Positions 55,960 through 64,000 of a stretch of 64,000 bases of DNA are shown in pieces. The notes below the pieces were generated by a model. That model saw only the letters and a list, made by a program, of their open reading frames with translations. It did not search any database and was not told the DNA's origin. The stretch comes from Mytilinidion resinicola (lineage: Eukaryota; Ascomycota; Dothideomycetes; Mytilinidiales; Mytilinidiaceae), in the NCBI RefSeq assembly GCF_010093595.1, contig NW_022985439.1, positions 1,593,822-1,657,821 on the forward strand, given 5' to 3'. Every line of letters starts with the position of its first letter. Positions within the stretch are counted from its first letter, which is position 1. Position numbers and translations under genes: made by a program.

Positions 55960-58351
55960 ATGGCCAAAAGCCAGGCGTTGCAGACGAACATGGACGTCGA
56001 GTACGTCCTGATATACCGCTTCGCGAAGACAGACAAGGCGACTGCCATTGCGAAATTTGAGCAGCTTGTGCAGGCTCTTGCGTCCGTTGGACTGGCCACT
56101 GAGGTCAGAAACGGAGAAAAGCACTCACTCTTGCTCTTCGTCCGGGTTGCTTCCGAGGAGCACTTGTTTGGAGAGGTTTACAGATCAAGGTTCGGTTGTT
56201 CATACAAACTCCTCTACAAACGCACAGCCTAAGCTCTGTTTAGAGTCCGAGACTGGGTACATGGCGTACGAGCTGCTGCGCCTCCCAAGGAAACCCGCGA
56301 AGCTCTCGAGAACGAACCCCTATACGAAGCTGAACGTCTTCGAATCATTTACCAACTCATCACAAACCCTGTCTCGGAAGGAGGCGCAGGCATCACGCCA
56401 AAGGAGGACGGCTGGAAGGAAGTAGAGTCCATATTCGCTCTTCATGACCATGAGTACAATAAGGACTGGATCAAGAAGTGGAGCACCTCGTACTTCCTGA
56501 CGACGGAAGACTTGGACGACATTAGAAACCGTCTTGGAGAGAAGGTAAGGTTCATTGCCGGAATACGCTGCCTGGCAAGTTTACTGACTGCAGATAGATT
56601 GCTTTCTACTTCGCGTTCACTCAGTCCTACTTTACCTTCCTCGTCTTTCCAGCTGTCTTTGGATTCTCGGCTTGGCTGCTACTCGGTCACTTTTCCGCCT
56701 TCTATGCCATTGTCAACGCCGTATGGTGCTGCGTCTTCACTGAATACTGGAAACATCAGGAAGTTGATCTAAGTGTGCGATGGGGTGTTCGGGGCGTCTC
56801 TCGCATTGAGGTTAAGAGACAAGAATTCGCGCACGAGAAGGAGATCACCGATCCAGTCACTGGCGAAACCGTGCAGATGTTTCCAGCTACGAAGAGACTG
56901 CAGCGGCAGCTTCTGCAACTGCCTTTTGCGTTGGCAGCTGCAGCAATTCTCGGGAGTCTTATCGCCACTTGCTTCGGAATTGAGGTCTTCATTTCAGAAG
57001 TCTACGATGGACCTCTCAAAAGCCTCTTGGTAAGTACTTCGACAGTGTAGATATGAGTGTCTTTTGACGTAGTTTTAGGTATTCCTACCGACGGGGATCT
57101 TGACCATTTTTATGCCAATCCTCCAAGGCATCCTTACCACATTCGCTACCCGCCTGACGGAGTTCGAGAATTACGAAACCCATGCTGCGTACGAGGTAGC
57201 GCTGACGCAGAAGATCTTTGTGTTGAACTTCATCACCTCTTATCTCCCTATCCTTCTGACAGCGTTTGTTTACGTTCCGTTCGGCACAATCATTGTGCCA
57301 TACCTGGATGTCTTCAGCCTGGCAGTGAAACCGTTTGCCGAGAACGAAAAGCAACTCGAGACGCCTGCTGCATTTGCCATCAACCCCTCAAGACTTCGAA
57401 AGCAGGTCATCTACTTCACAGTGACTGCCCAGATCGTCAATCTAGGTATGGAGGTCATCGTACCATATCTCAAGCGCCAGGGTTTCTCCAAGTACAAGAA
57501 GATGCAAAGTGAGAGGGCTGCCAAGAACGGTGGGACTGCCCCTGATCCATCTCTGAATGACACGCCTGAGGAAGCTGCATTTTTGTCTCGTGTACGCAAC
57601 GAAGCAGAGCTGGGCGTTTACGATGTCACAACAGACCTTAGAGAAATGGTTCTCCAAGTAAGTACCCCTCTTATATCGCCTGATATTGGGCTAATTGATG
57701 GTACAGTTTGGCTATCTATCCCTCTTCAGCGTTGTTTGGCCCTTGACCGCCGTCTCATTCATCATCAACGACTGGATGGAGCTCCGCGCAGACGCTATCA
57801 AAATTTGCATCGAAATGCAGCGCCCCATCCCCTTCCGCGCCGACACAATTGGTCCCTGGCTCGATAGCCTCAGCTTCCTGACCTGGTTCGGCAGCATCAC
57901 GACCTCAGCCCTCGTCTATCTCTTCAGCAACGACGGTCTCGGCCCGGACGGCTCCCCGTCTTCCATCAAAGCCTGGGCCCTCCTCCTCTCCATATTCCTC
58001 TCTGAGCATGCGTTCCTCGTCCTCCGCTGGGGCGTGCGTGTCGCTATCTCCAAGCTCGACTCCCCGGGACGCCAGAAGGAACGCCGCGAGCGCTTCATGG
58101 TGCGCAAGCGCTACTTTGAGGAGAACCTGAGTGAGATGAGCAAGCTCCCCAAGATGGCGGAGGCGGGCGGTAACATCGATCGTGAGAGCTTGGAGGAGGA
58201 TGCGAGGAGGTCTAGCTTGAAGACTGCCACGCCTGAAGATAGATTTTGGCTGAGGCAGCGAGGCTGGAAGGAGACGACGCAGGTCGGGAAGGGGTATATT
58301 GAGAAAGCAGTAGTAGATGATGCTGCTTCGGAGACGAAGAAGGAGTTATAA
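55960..58351 (+). CDS. IST2: Anoctamin/TMEM16 family protein (Ist2-type), 728 aa
   Basis: There are five exons: 55960-56189, 56244-56544, 56598-57029, 57079-57657 and 57707-58351, with introns of 49-54 bp. A cytosolic N-terminal ferredoxin-like region (VEYVLIYRFAKTDKATAIAK) is followed by the TMEM16 domain with about ten hydrophobic segments. Family blocks are QSYFTFLVFPAVFGFSAWLL, FTEYWKHQEVDLSVRWGVRG, EFENYETHAAYEVALTQKIF, FVLNFITSYLPILLTAFVYV and LSEHAFLVLRWGV. Yeast Ist2 tethers cortical ER to the plasma membrane and other fungal members are Ca2+-activated lipid scramblases; which activity applies here is not readable. The C-terminal tail is short and mixed-charge, unlike the long tether of yeast Ist2. 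The first intron begins GTTCGG, a weak donor. Confidence 0.93.
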
Positions 58352-58868
58352 GGGGGCGGGTTGGATTGAGGGCGCAACTCGAACATGAGGGTATGAGGAC
58401 ATGAGTTACGAAGCGTCGGATAGGCTTGGGGTACGTCGAGGGCGTTCCTATTCCGTCGGTACTTTGGTAGTCCTAGTATGATTCTTAATTCTTGGTTAGC
58501 GAGAAATACTATTGTTCCTCTGATTTTGCTTGTCTCTCTCGTGAAGACCCGATTTTTGAAGCCGAGTACTTCACGTTCACCACTTCAAGTTTCGTCATTA
58601 ATCTAGGGGTACCTCAAGAACCTACCTACCTGGTCACTCTTTTTGTTCTTCAACGCGAAGTCCAACAGACCGCGACCTGAATGATAACGTCGAGATCATC
58701 GCATTGCGATATCCGTCCTGGATAACTGTGGGGCGAGGGTCCTCCGTTAAATTGCACCTGGATGTGAGTCAGCTTATTAGTTACATAGGGCGTGAGAGTT
58801 TTGGAGTATATCATGCATTACCACCTCCACAGCCGCGAACTCTGACCCAGACTCTCTACACAGCAATC
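58352..58868. other. Intergenic region, no gene seen
   Basis: Anoctamin 3' flank and RidA promoter. A 62-codon frame at 58492-58680 has no recognisable motif. Confidence 0.5.
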
Positions 58869-59450
58869 ATGTCTACTACTAAGGAAGTCGTTCTCTCAGA
58901 CAGCTCCCCAAAGCCTTTCCCAGTCATGCCTTTCAGCGCGGCTGTAAAGTGTAATGGGTTTGTCTTCTGCTCTGGGAATATTGGTATGAGCAACATACCC
59001 TGCATACGACCTGAAGCTAATAGCCTCAAGGTGTGGATCCAGTGAGCTTGAAGGTCATCGAGGGTCCCATCCAGGATCGGACTGTCAGTACCCTCTTCCG
59101 GTCTTCTATCAACTGCTCTTCCCAAAGTCCCTCCGCTGACCCCACTCCACGTACCAGCGACAAGCTTTGAAGAACATCACGGGCGTGCTCAAGGATGCTG
59201 GCAGCTCCATCGAGAATATTGTCAAGATTAACGTCTATCTCACGAGTATGACGAACTTTGGTGCGATGAATGAAGCATATCTGGAGTTCTTTCCCGGCGA
59301 TTATCTACCGGTCAGTCTTTCTTACAGCTCTTGGTTCCATTAGCAACACAGCAAGCTCTCAACTAACTCTAATAGGCGAGGACGTGTGTTGCAGTCAAAG
59401 AACTTCCATTGGGCACAGATGTCGAGATCGAGTGCACTGCGCACCTATAG
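58869..59450 (+). CDS. RidA/YjgF/Mmf1 family reactive-enamine deaminase, 131 aa
   Basis: There are four exons (58869-58983, 59031-59083, 59158-59310, 59376-59450) with introns of 47, 74 and 65 bp. The spliced product has usual family length. Hallmarks are FCSGNIGVDP (splice-created), RQALKNITGVLKDAGSS, VKINVYLTSMTNFGAMNEAY, the active-site Arg in ARTCVAVKELPLG and the C-terminal Glu in VEIECTAHL. The family hydrolyses 2-aminoacrylate and related imines released by PLP enzymes, protecting them in cytosol or mitochondria. No targeting peptide is evident, favouring a cytosolic form. Two of the three donors are GTCAGT. Confidence 0.93.
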
Positions 59451-59954
59451 AAATCGAGCTTCTTGGAGCACATTTGAGCCTTGATCAGCCCTCAATGGCA
59501 GGACCTTGACGTCCCTAGATCTGACGATAAGCTTGATAGAGGGGTAAGATGGGGTCAAATGCAGAGCTCCATCTAGGCACAAGGCTGGCCGTGTTGGTAA
59601 AGGCACAAACCCTTTGGGTCCTATGTCTCGTATTTCCTTTCCCCACCGTCCTCTGTCGGCACTAGAATTGACAAATACAACTCTTGTACGCAATTAATAG
59701 GCCTGATGCAATGGTGACCCGTGCGTCCGTGCATACATGCTACTATTCCTGGAATCGAGCCATCCTCCAACACCCACATGGTACCTAGACCCCTCACACG
59801 CATCATGGCTTTCCGTAACAACGACAACCATTTCCCTCCCTTCTCCCAACCAGTCTCTGCGCGCTCGAATCTCCCAGATTGACAGCCACATTCCTCTGCC
59901 GTCCTCACCAACCCTAAACCCCACGATCAATACCCAACAACGTCCCAACTCACC
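59451..59954. other. Intergenic region, no gene seen
   Basis: RidA 3' flank and C-rich leader of the NTF2-like gene. No additional coding frame is supported; long minus-strand frames through 59694-60455 are shadows of the GC-rich plus-strand gene. Confidence 0.45.
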
Positions 59955-60461
59955 ATGTCCACCACCCCAACCCCAACCCCAGCCCCAATCATCACCCCCC
60001 AACGCATCACGGCCCACGCCCTCGTCGCCGCCTTCAACCGCATGGACAACGCCGCCATCATGGCCGTGCGCGCCCCGCACTGCCTGCGCACCTTCCACCC
60101 CAAATCGCTCAACCTGCCGCCGCAGGACAACGCCGCCTACAAGCGCAACCTCGACAGCATGGCCAGCGTCTTCGCCAACTTCTCGCTCACCGTCACCGAC
60201 GTGGTTGAGGACGTGGTGGCGCGGAAGATCAGCATGTGGCTGGAGGCGCGGGGGGACACGGCGGCGGGCGAGTATGTGAATGAGTATGTGTGGAATATGG
60301 AGTTTGATGAGGCCGGGCAGCAGATTGTGGGGTGGAGGGAGTTTGTGGATGTGGGGATGGCGAGGGATTTTTTCCCGAAGTTGATGCTGGAGGTGAGGAG
60401 GCGGAGGGGGGAGGAGGCGAAGGCGGCGGCGGCGGCGGCTGGGGGGGTAGGGCAAGGGTGA
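59955..60461 (+). CDS. SnoaL/NTF2-like protein, 168 aa
   Basis: This single exon starts in a CACC-ATG context. After a Thr/Pro-rich start (TTPTPTPAPIITPQ) the core has an NTF2-like layout: an N-terminal helix (HALVAAFNRMDNAAIMAVR), APHCLRTFHPKSL, then strands VSEK-like KISMWLEARGDTAAGEYVNE and YVWNMEFDEAGQQIVGWREF followed by VDVGMARDFF. A low-complexity Ala tail ends the protein. The fold includes small-molecule-binding enzymes and stress proteins; no catalytic set is sure. The minus strand also has long open frames, but only this frame gives an ordered fold. Confidence 0.82.
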   Translation: MSTTPTPTPAPIITPQRITAHALVAAFNRMDNAAIMAVRAPHCLRTFHPKSLNLPPQDNAAYKRNLDSMASVFANFSLTVTDVVEDVVARKISMWLEARGDTAAGEYVNEYVWNMEFDEAGQQIVGWREFVDVGMARDFFPKLMLEVRRRRGEEAKAAAAAAGGVGQG

Positions 60462-60691
60462 TTGAGGTCAAGTGGATCTTTGGGATATAGGGTTACATGG
60501 AGTATAGGAAAGAGGAGTGTTGAGACGATCATTGAAGCTCAATGGCTTCTTTGGTCAAGCTCGGCGACGCAGTGTAGTACGTATGTACGTGATTAGAGGT
60601 CAGTTTCGGGACCCTTGTGTGAAGAGTGACAGTATTGCAAGCAACTATCAAGGCAAGTCCCTAAGTGGCGTCTCCCGATTTGAACCCACAT

Positions 60692-62032
60692 CTAGCGGAA
60701 GTACACTGTGGTGGTAGGCTTTGTGATCAGCCACGCCTCATCCAGAACCTTGACCACTTCCTCCGGCAATGGCCCCTTCTCCAGATCCGCCAGATTACTC
60801 TCCAGCTGCTTGAGGCTCGAGATACCAATGATGATTCCATCGTTTCCTCCCTTAACCCTCGTCTTCAGTCCCGAATGGTGGACACACCAGCGAAGCGCCG
60901 TTTCCAGTAGAGTCAAGTTGTGCTTCTGCACCACTGGCTCGATGAGACTAAGCGCCTCGAATGTCGCGTCCTTGAAGTAGCGTTCGCGGTACATCTTCCC
61001 CTGTCGAGCTGAAGTCTCTGAATACCGACCTTCCTTGGGCACATCTTTTGTCTTGTACTTTCCGGAAAAGATTCCGCCTGCGAGTGGGTTGTAAATCACG
61101 ATGTCGATCTTGTACTTCCGGCAGCAGGGGATAAGCTCGGGCTCAATGGCGCGAGCTAGAAAGAGTGTGGTCAGCTTCAACTCATTGATTATGTTTCCAA
61201 ATAGTACTCACTAATAGCATTATACATAGCTTGATACACCGTCGGCCTCACCCATCCCCTCTCATTGCAGATATTCCAGATCTCAGCGACTTCCCACGCC
61301 GCGTAGTTGCTCAGCCCAAACTGCACAAACTTTCCCTCCTTATGCAGCTTGTTGATCTCCCCCAGCGTCTCTTCATACGGCACAGAGTGGTCCGGCACGT
61401 GCAGGTAGTAGATATCGACGGTATCAGCACCGAGCTCCTTCAGCGAAGTTTCGCACTCCGATCGCAACTTCTCCGGTTTGTGGGTACCGGGTTCCTTGGG
61501 CGCGCATTTAGTGGCGAGTGTCAGGCCGCGAGATTGCCAGTTAGCGGAGCGCGTGAAGGCTTCTTGAAGGCCGTCGATGTAGACGCGCGCGGTGTCGACT
61601 TCGTTGTAGCCGCGGCCTTGGAAGTTGTCGAGGATCTTGTTGTATTCGTCGATTGAGGTGATCCTGGCGCCTTTGGATTCGTCAGGGCCTAGGGTTGTTG
61701 TTAGTTAGATGTTAATTGATTATACAGTATCAGGTCATAAGTCTGGGCACACGGATCTATCACTGCTTGGCTTCAATCTTGCTCACTCGACACCACTGTG
61801 AGGAGCAGCCCAGCTAGTAAGCGGCCAATTAGTCAAGAGGCAGTCTAATTTGCACTACTTAAAACTTGACGCCAGGCCTAAGTTTTTGAAATTCAATGGT
61901 GGTACCCTAAGCAGAGGTAAAACGCGTGTGTACAGACTTATGACCTGTCGATGTATACTCGAGGGGAGCTTTACCTAAGGTCATCAGTCCTAGGATGACC
62001 CTATCCGTTACGTTTTGTGCAATGAGAGGCAT
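60692..62032 (-). CDS. Aldo-keto reductase, AKR7 (aldehyde reductase)-like, 332 aa
   Basis: There are three exons (62032-61975, 61688-61212, 61155-60692). Intron 1 is 286 bp, far longer than others here, and intron 2 is 57 bp. The first exon (MPLIAQNVTDRVILGLMTLG) supplies the first strand of the TIM barrel. The AKR tetrad is visible: Asp and Tyr in EVDTARVYIDG, Lys in LTLATKCAP and His in DIYYLHVPDHSV. Further blocks are FVQFGLSNYAAWEV, YNAITRAIEPELIPCCRKY (spliced), IDIVIYNPLAGGIFSGKY and NDGIIIGISSLKQLESNLAD. This pattern is that of NADPH-dependent AKR7/aflatoxin-aldehyde-reductase-like enzymes that reduce aldehydes. It is likely cytosolic. Confidence 0.92.
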
Positions 62033-62419
62033 AATGACGGTAGCGGTGCTAGTGGATCTGTAAGGTGGAATGTGAAGACTGTATGTAGAAGTGTGGAGGA
62101 ATTCAGTGACGTTGTTCGGAGTTCTTCGATAGTGGGGCCTGTGAATAACTAGACTTAGAGCAACAGCTTATAAAGGAAACCTGGTAGCAGTGTCTTTTGG
62201 ATTCAATCACATCATCGTCACTAAGTGGGGTGAGAGGGGTTGATAATTATCGCCGCAAACTCCGTAATTCTATGAGATATCTTCGGCTTGAGGACGTACA
62301 AAGTCCGATCTTCCCATGTCTGTTCTTTCAGCTCGAAGAACTGAGAAGAAAAGCGAATAGAAAGCACGCTCAACTACAACGACCAATAGGAATAGAATAG
62401 AAGTGAAGTGAAGCAAGCA
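62033..62419. other. Intergenic region, no gene seen
   Basis: 387 bp lies between the start of the aldo-keto reductase and the stop of the MDR reductase, both minus strand. It holds a short GA-rich patch and no gene. Confidence 0.5.
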
Positions 62420-63439
62420 CTACACCAGAGTATCATGTGCAATTTTCACCAGAAGAGAGCCTATACCAGATCCCGTATTCCAGCTCTTATGTGCTTCTGG
62501 AACATCCTCCAGCCCGTAAACCCTTTTAATGGGTACCTGGATCTTCCCTTGCTTCAACAATTCAAAGAGCGCAGTCAAGTCTGGAACGAATGTCTTGTCA
62601 TCGCGCCCAATGTAGTAGAACGTCGTCCTTCGCTTGCAGATTTTCATATTTTGAGCGAGCAGTTTCGTTACGGGAACGGCCATAGACCTGGGAGGTTGTC
62701 CCGTCAACATCGGAAGGTTTCCTCCATAGCCGACAAGGATGCTTCGTTCTTTTTGGGTCAGGACCGAGTACGACTCATCCCAGCTTTCGAATCCAAGGGC
62801 GTCAAAGACGGCGTGGACACCACCGAGCTCGTTCATCGCAGAGATCCAGTCTTTGTTGGCGTAGGTAAATGGCGTGGCACCCAATTGCTTGATGGCGTCG
62901 TGATTCTTGGGCGAGGCAGTACCAAACACTTCGGCCCCTTGAAGCTGGGCTAGGATGGTGATGGCGTAACCGACAGCGCCGCTCATGCCATGGACAAAAA
63001 CCCTTTGGCCTTTAGAGACGTTCGCGGAGTGCATGACCATTCCATATGCCGTGTTCCAATCAAGGATAAGTGCAGTGGCTTGTTGGAGGTCAAGACCTTC
63101 CGGGACTGGGATCAGGTATTTCTCTTGTAGGTTGGCGAGTTCGGCTTCGGCGTCGTAGACAGAGAGACATGCCACGAGATCTCCCTTCTTGAATTTGTTG
63201 CTGTCCTGGCCATTGACATTGACGCGTCCAATGAGGCAGTAGCCCGGCGTGAAGGGGGCCTTCTTCTGGAATGGGTAGATACCGAGGCGCATGTTGATGT
63301 CAGATCCTGAGAAGCCAGAGTAGAGGACGCGAACTTGGACATAGTGACGCTCCGGCGCTGAGATAGGGCCGTCAACGACAGAGACATTAGATACGTCGCC
63401 GGCACCAGTGATGACTGCTTTGCGGATGGTGGTAGACAT
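62420..63439 (-). CDS. Zinc-free MDR reductase (quinone oxidoreductase-like), 339 aa
   Basis: This is a single exon. The N-terminal GroES-like domain (RHYVQVRVLYSGFSGSDINM, then FTPGYCLIGRV) lacks the catalytic and structural zinc ligands of alcohol dehydrogenases. The Rossmann domain has VFVHGMSGAVGYAITILAQL and GAEVFGTAS, an NADPH-type pattern. AVFDALGFESW and VPIKRVYGLEDVPEAHKSW follow, as in quinone or enone reductases. The usual reaction is NADPH-dependent reduction of quinones or activated C=C bonds. It is next to an aldo-keto reductase on the same strand; joint detoxification or a biosynthetic role is possible but unproven. A TATA box is at about 63568-63577. Confidence 0.92.
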   Translation of the reverse strand: MSTTIRKAVITGAGDVSNVSVVDGPISAPERHYVQVRVLYSGFSGSDINMRLGIYPFQKKAPFTPGYCLIGRVNVNGQDSNKFKKGDLVACLSVYDAEAELANLQEKYLIPVPEGLDLQQATALILDWNTAYGMVMHSANVSKGQRVFVHGMSGAVGYAITILAQLQGAEVFGTASPKNHDAIKQLGATPFTYANKDWISAMNELGGVHAVFDALGFESWDESYSVLTQKERSILVGYGGNLPMLTGQPPRSMAVPVTKLLAQNMKICKRRTTFYYIGRDDKTFVPDLTALFELLKQGKIQVPIKRVYGLEDVPEAHKSWNTGSGIGSLLVKIAHDTLV

Positions 63440-63567
63440 GATGGGAGAGTTTGTTAAAAGGGATTACTGCTTGAAAGGGTATAACAAGTAGGGTTGTGAT
63501 GAGGGAAGATGAGAGAAGATGATGATGTTGCTTGTTGGCTAATTGAAGGATTGAATACAACCTCACT

Positions 63568-63577
63568 TATATATAAA
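63568..63577 (-). promoter_or_regulatory. TATA box of the MDR reductase gene
   Basis: On the minus strand the sequence is TTATATATAA, about 130 bp upstream of the ATG at 63439, a typical place for a fungal TATA element. No transcript start is known. Confidence 0.55.
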
Positions 63578-63590
63578 CGCGTCTTACTGT

Positions 63591-63880
63591 CCTATGTGGA
63601 GGCTGTTAGTTTCAAGGGTGTAGTCCGCCCCCGACGGCTGCTTCAGTTCGCTGGTCTCGAAGACGGGTCCGATCAGCAATGAGGCTGTGTGGTGTTTTGC
63701 TCCGTGTTGCATGAGTAGCTTCCCGCTTGTCAAGGGGTTCGGGGCAATCAAAGCTCGAGGATTCGGCCTGAATTTCCCCGCACTGTCCAGCCTCATCTGC
63801 ATCTCTCGGCCGTAACGCAGAAGGATTGATTTCGCGATTGCAAGAGACGGCCGAGTCGCAGCAACACGCTCCTTAGACTC
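63591..63880. repeat. Dispersed repeat family 2, copy B
   Basis: This is the partner of 19391-19650 in the same orientation. Shared blocks include CCTATGTGGAGGCTGTTAGT, AAGGGTGTAGTCCG, TGAGGCTGTGTGG, ATTTCCCCGCACT, CTCGGCCGTAACG, GATTTCGCGATTGCAAGAGA and ACTCATTGAGAGG. The copy is strongly diverged with insertions and no coding capacity. It sits upstream of the MDR gene's promoter and reaches almost to the window's end. Confidence 0.65.
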
Positions 63881-64000
63881 ATTGAGAGGCCTGCTTTTGT
63901 CCCATCGGCCGCGATTCCAACTCTCCGCTTCTCATGCATCTTTCACAGCGACAAACCCAACTGCCGTGCTCTCACAGGCGACCATCCCAGTGACTAACTT

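Noticed and set aside
59694..60455. 253-codon minus-strand frame
   Set aside because: Antisense to the NTF2-like gene; His/Pro/Arg and Gly/Val repeats reflect codon bias of the plus strand.
60660..60710. Sequence resembling a tRNA T-arm (GGGTTCAAATC on the minus strand)
   Set aside because: The flanking bases do not form a T-stem and no cloverleaf fits; it overlaps the end of the aldo-keto reductase.
1..64000. CRISPR arrays or bacterial-type operons
   Set aside because: No regularly spaced identical repeats were seen, and gene structure with introns is eukaryotic.

Overview
The window looks like nuclear DNA of a filamentous ascomycete (Pezizomycotina). It has intron-containing genes on both strands with short GT-AG introns (mostly 50-76 bp), a HET-domain protein, a Zn2Cys6 regulator, a class I fungal metacaspase with a Q/P/G/Y-rich prodomain, a Pml1/SNIP1-type FHA protein and a TMEM16 (Ist2-type) protein. 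Gene style and spacing suggest Dothideomycetes, but that class assignment is inference. I assembled spliced models by matching reading frames across GT-AG junctions; each total length is a multiple of three. There are no tRNA or rRNA genes, CRISPR arrays or intact transposons that I can support.

Layout. 1-7 kb: the 3' part of a Ser-rich protein gene that enters from outside the window, a basic protein of unknown function, and MON1 (vacuolar fusion). 7-11 kb: gene-poor, with one copy of a foldback repeat. 11-14.2 kb: a galactose-mutarotase-like enzyme and a Zn2Cys6 factor. 14.2-18.6 kb: gene-poor, GC-rich then AT-rich. 18.6-19.2 kb: a small membrane protein. 19.3-21.3 kb: a repeat nest. 21.3-24.9 kb: two divergently transcribed DWF1/DHCR24-like FAD oxidoreductases, followed tail-to-tail by a HET protein (24.9-27.4 kb). 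28.3-30.8 kb: an F-box protein and a coiled-coil protein. 30.8-36 kb: gene-poor, with the second foldback copy and possible relics. 36-38.6 kb: a seven-helix membrane protein and a class II aldolase-family protein. 38.6-43.4 kb: gene-poor, but holding a two-exon HMG-box gene that is easily missed and a frame-broken helicase/zinc-finger-like relic. 43.4-48.8 kb: metacaspase, secreted carboxylesterase and a mitochondrial LEA-like protein. 49.7-58.4 kb: a five-gene-scale housekeeping block made of a 1111-residue coiled-coil protein, the head-to-head Pml1/SNIP1 gene and Ist2/anoctamin. 58.9-63.4 kb: RidA, an NTF2-like protein, an aldo-keto reductase and a zinc-free MDR reductase. The window ends in a copy of a second dispersed repeat.

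Functionally most genes are independent housekeeping units (membrane fusion, splicing/RNA retention, ER-plasma membrane contact, cell death, mitochondria). The most unusual parts are the inverted pair of DWF1/DHCR24-like reductases flanked by a repeat nest and a HET gene, the paired foldback elements in opposite orientation, the compact HMG gene, and the small enzyme group at 58.9-63.4 kb, which has no visible core synthase.
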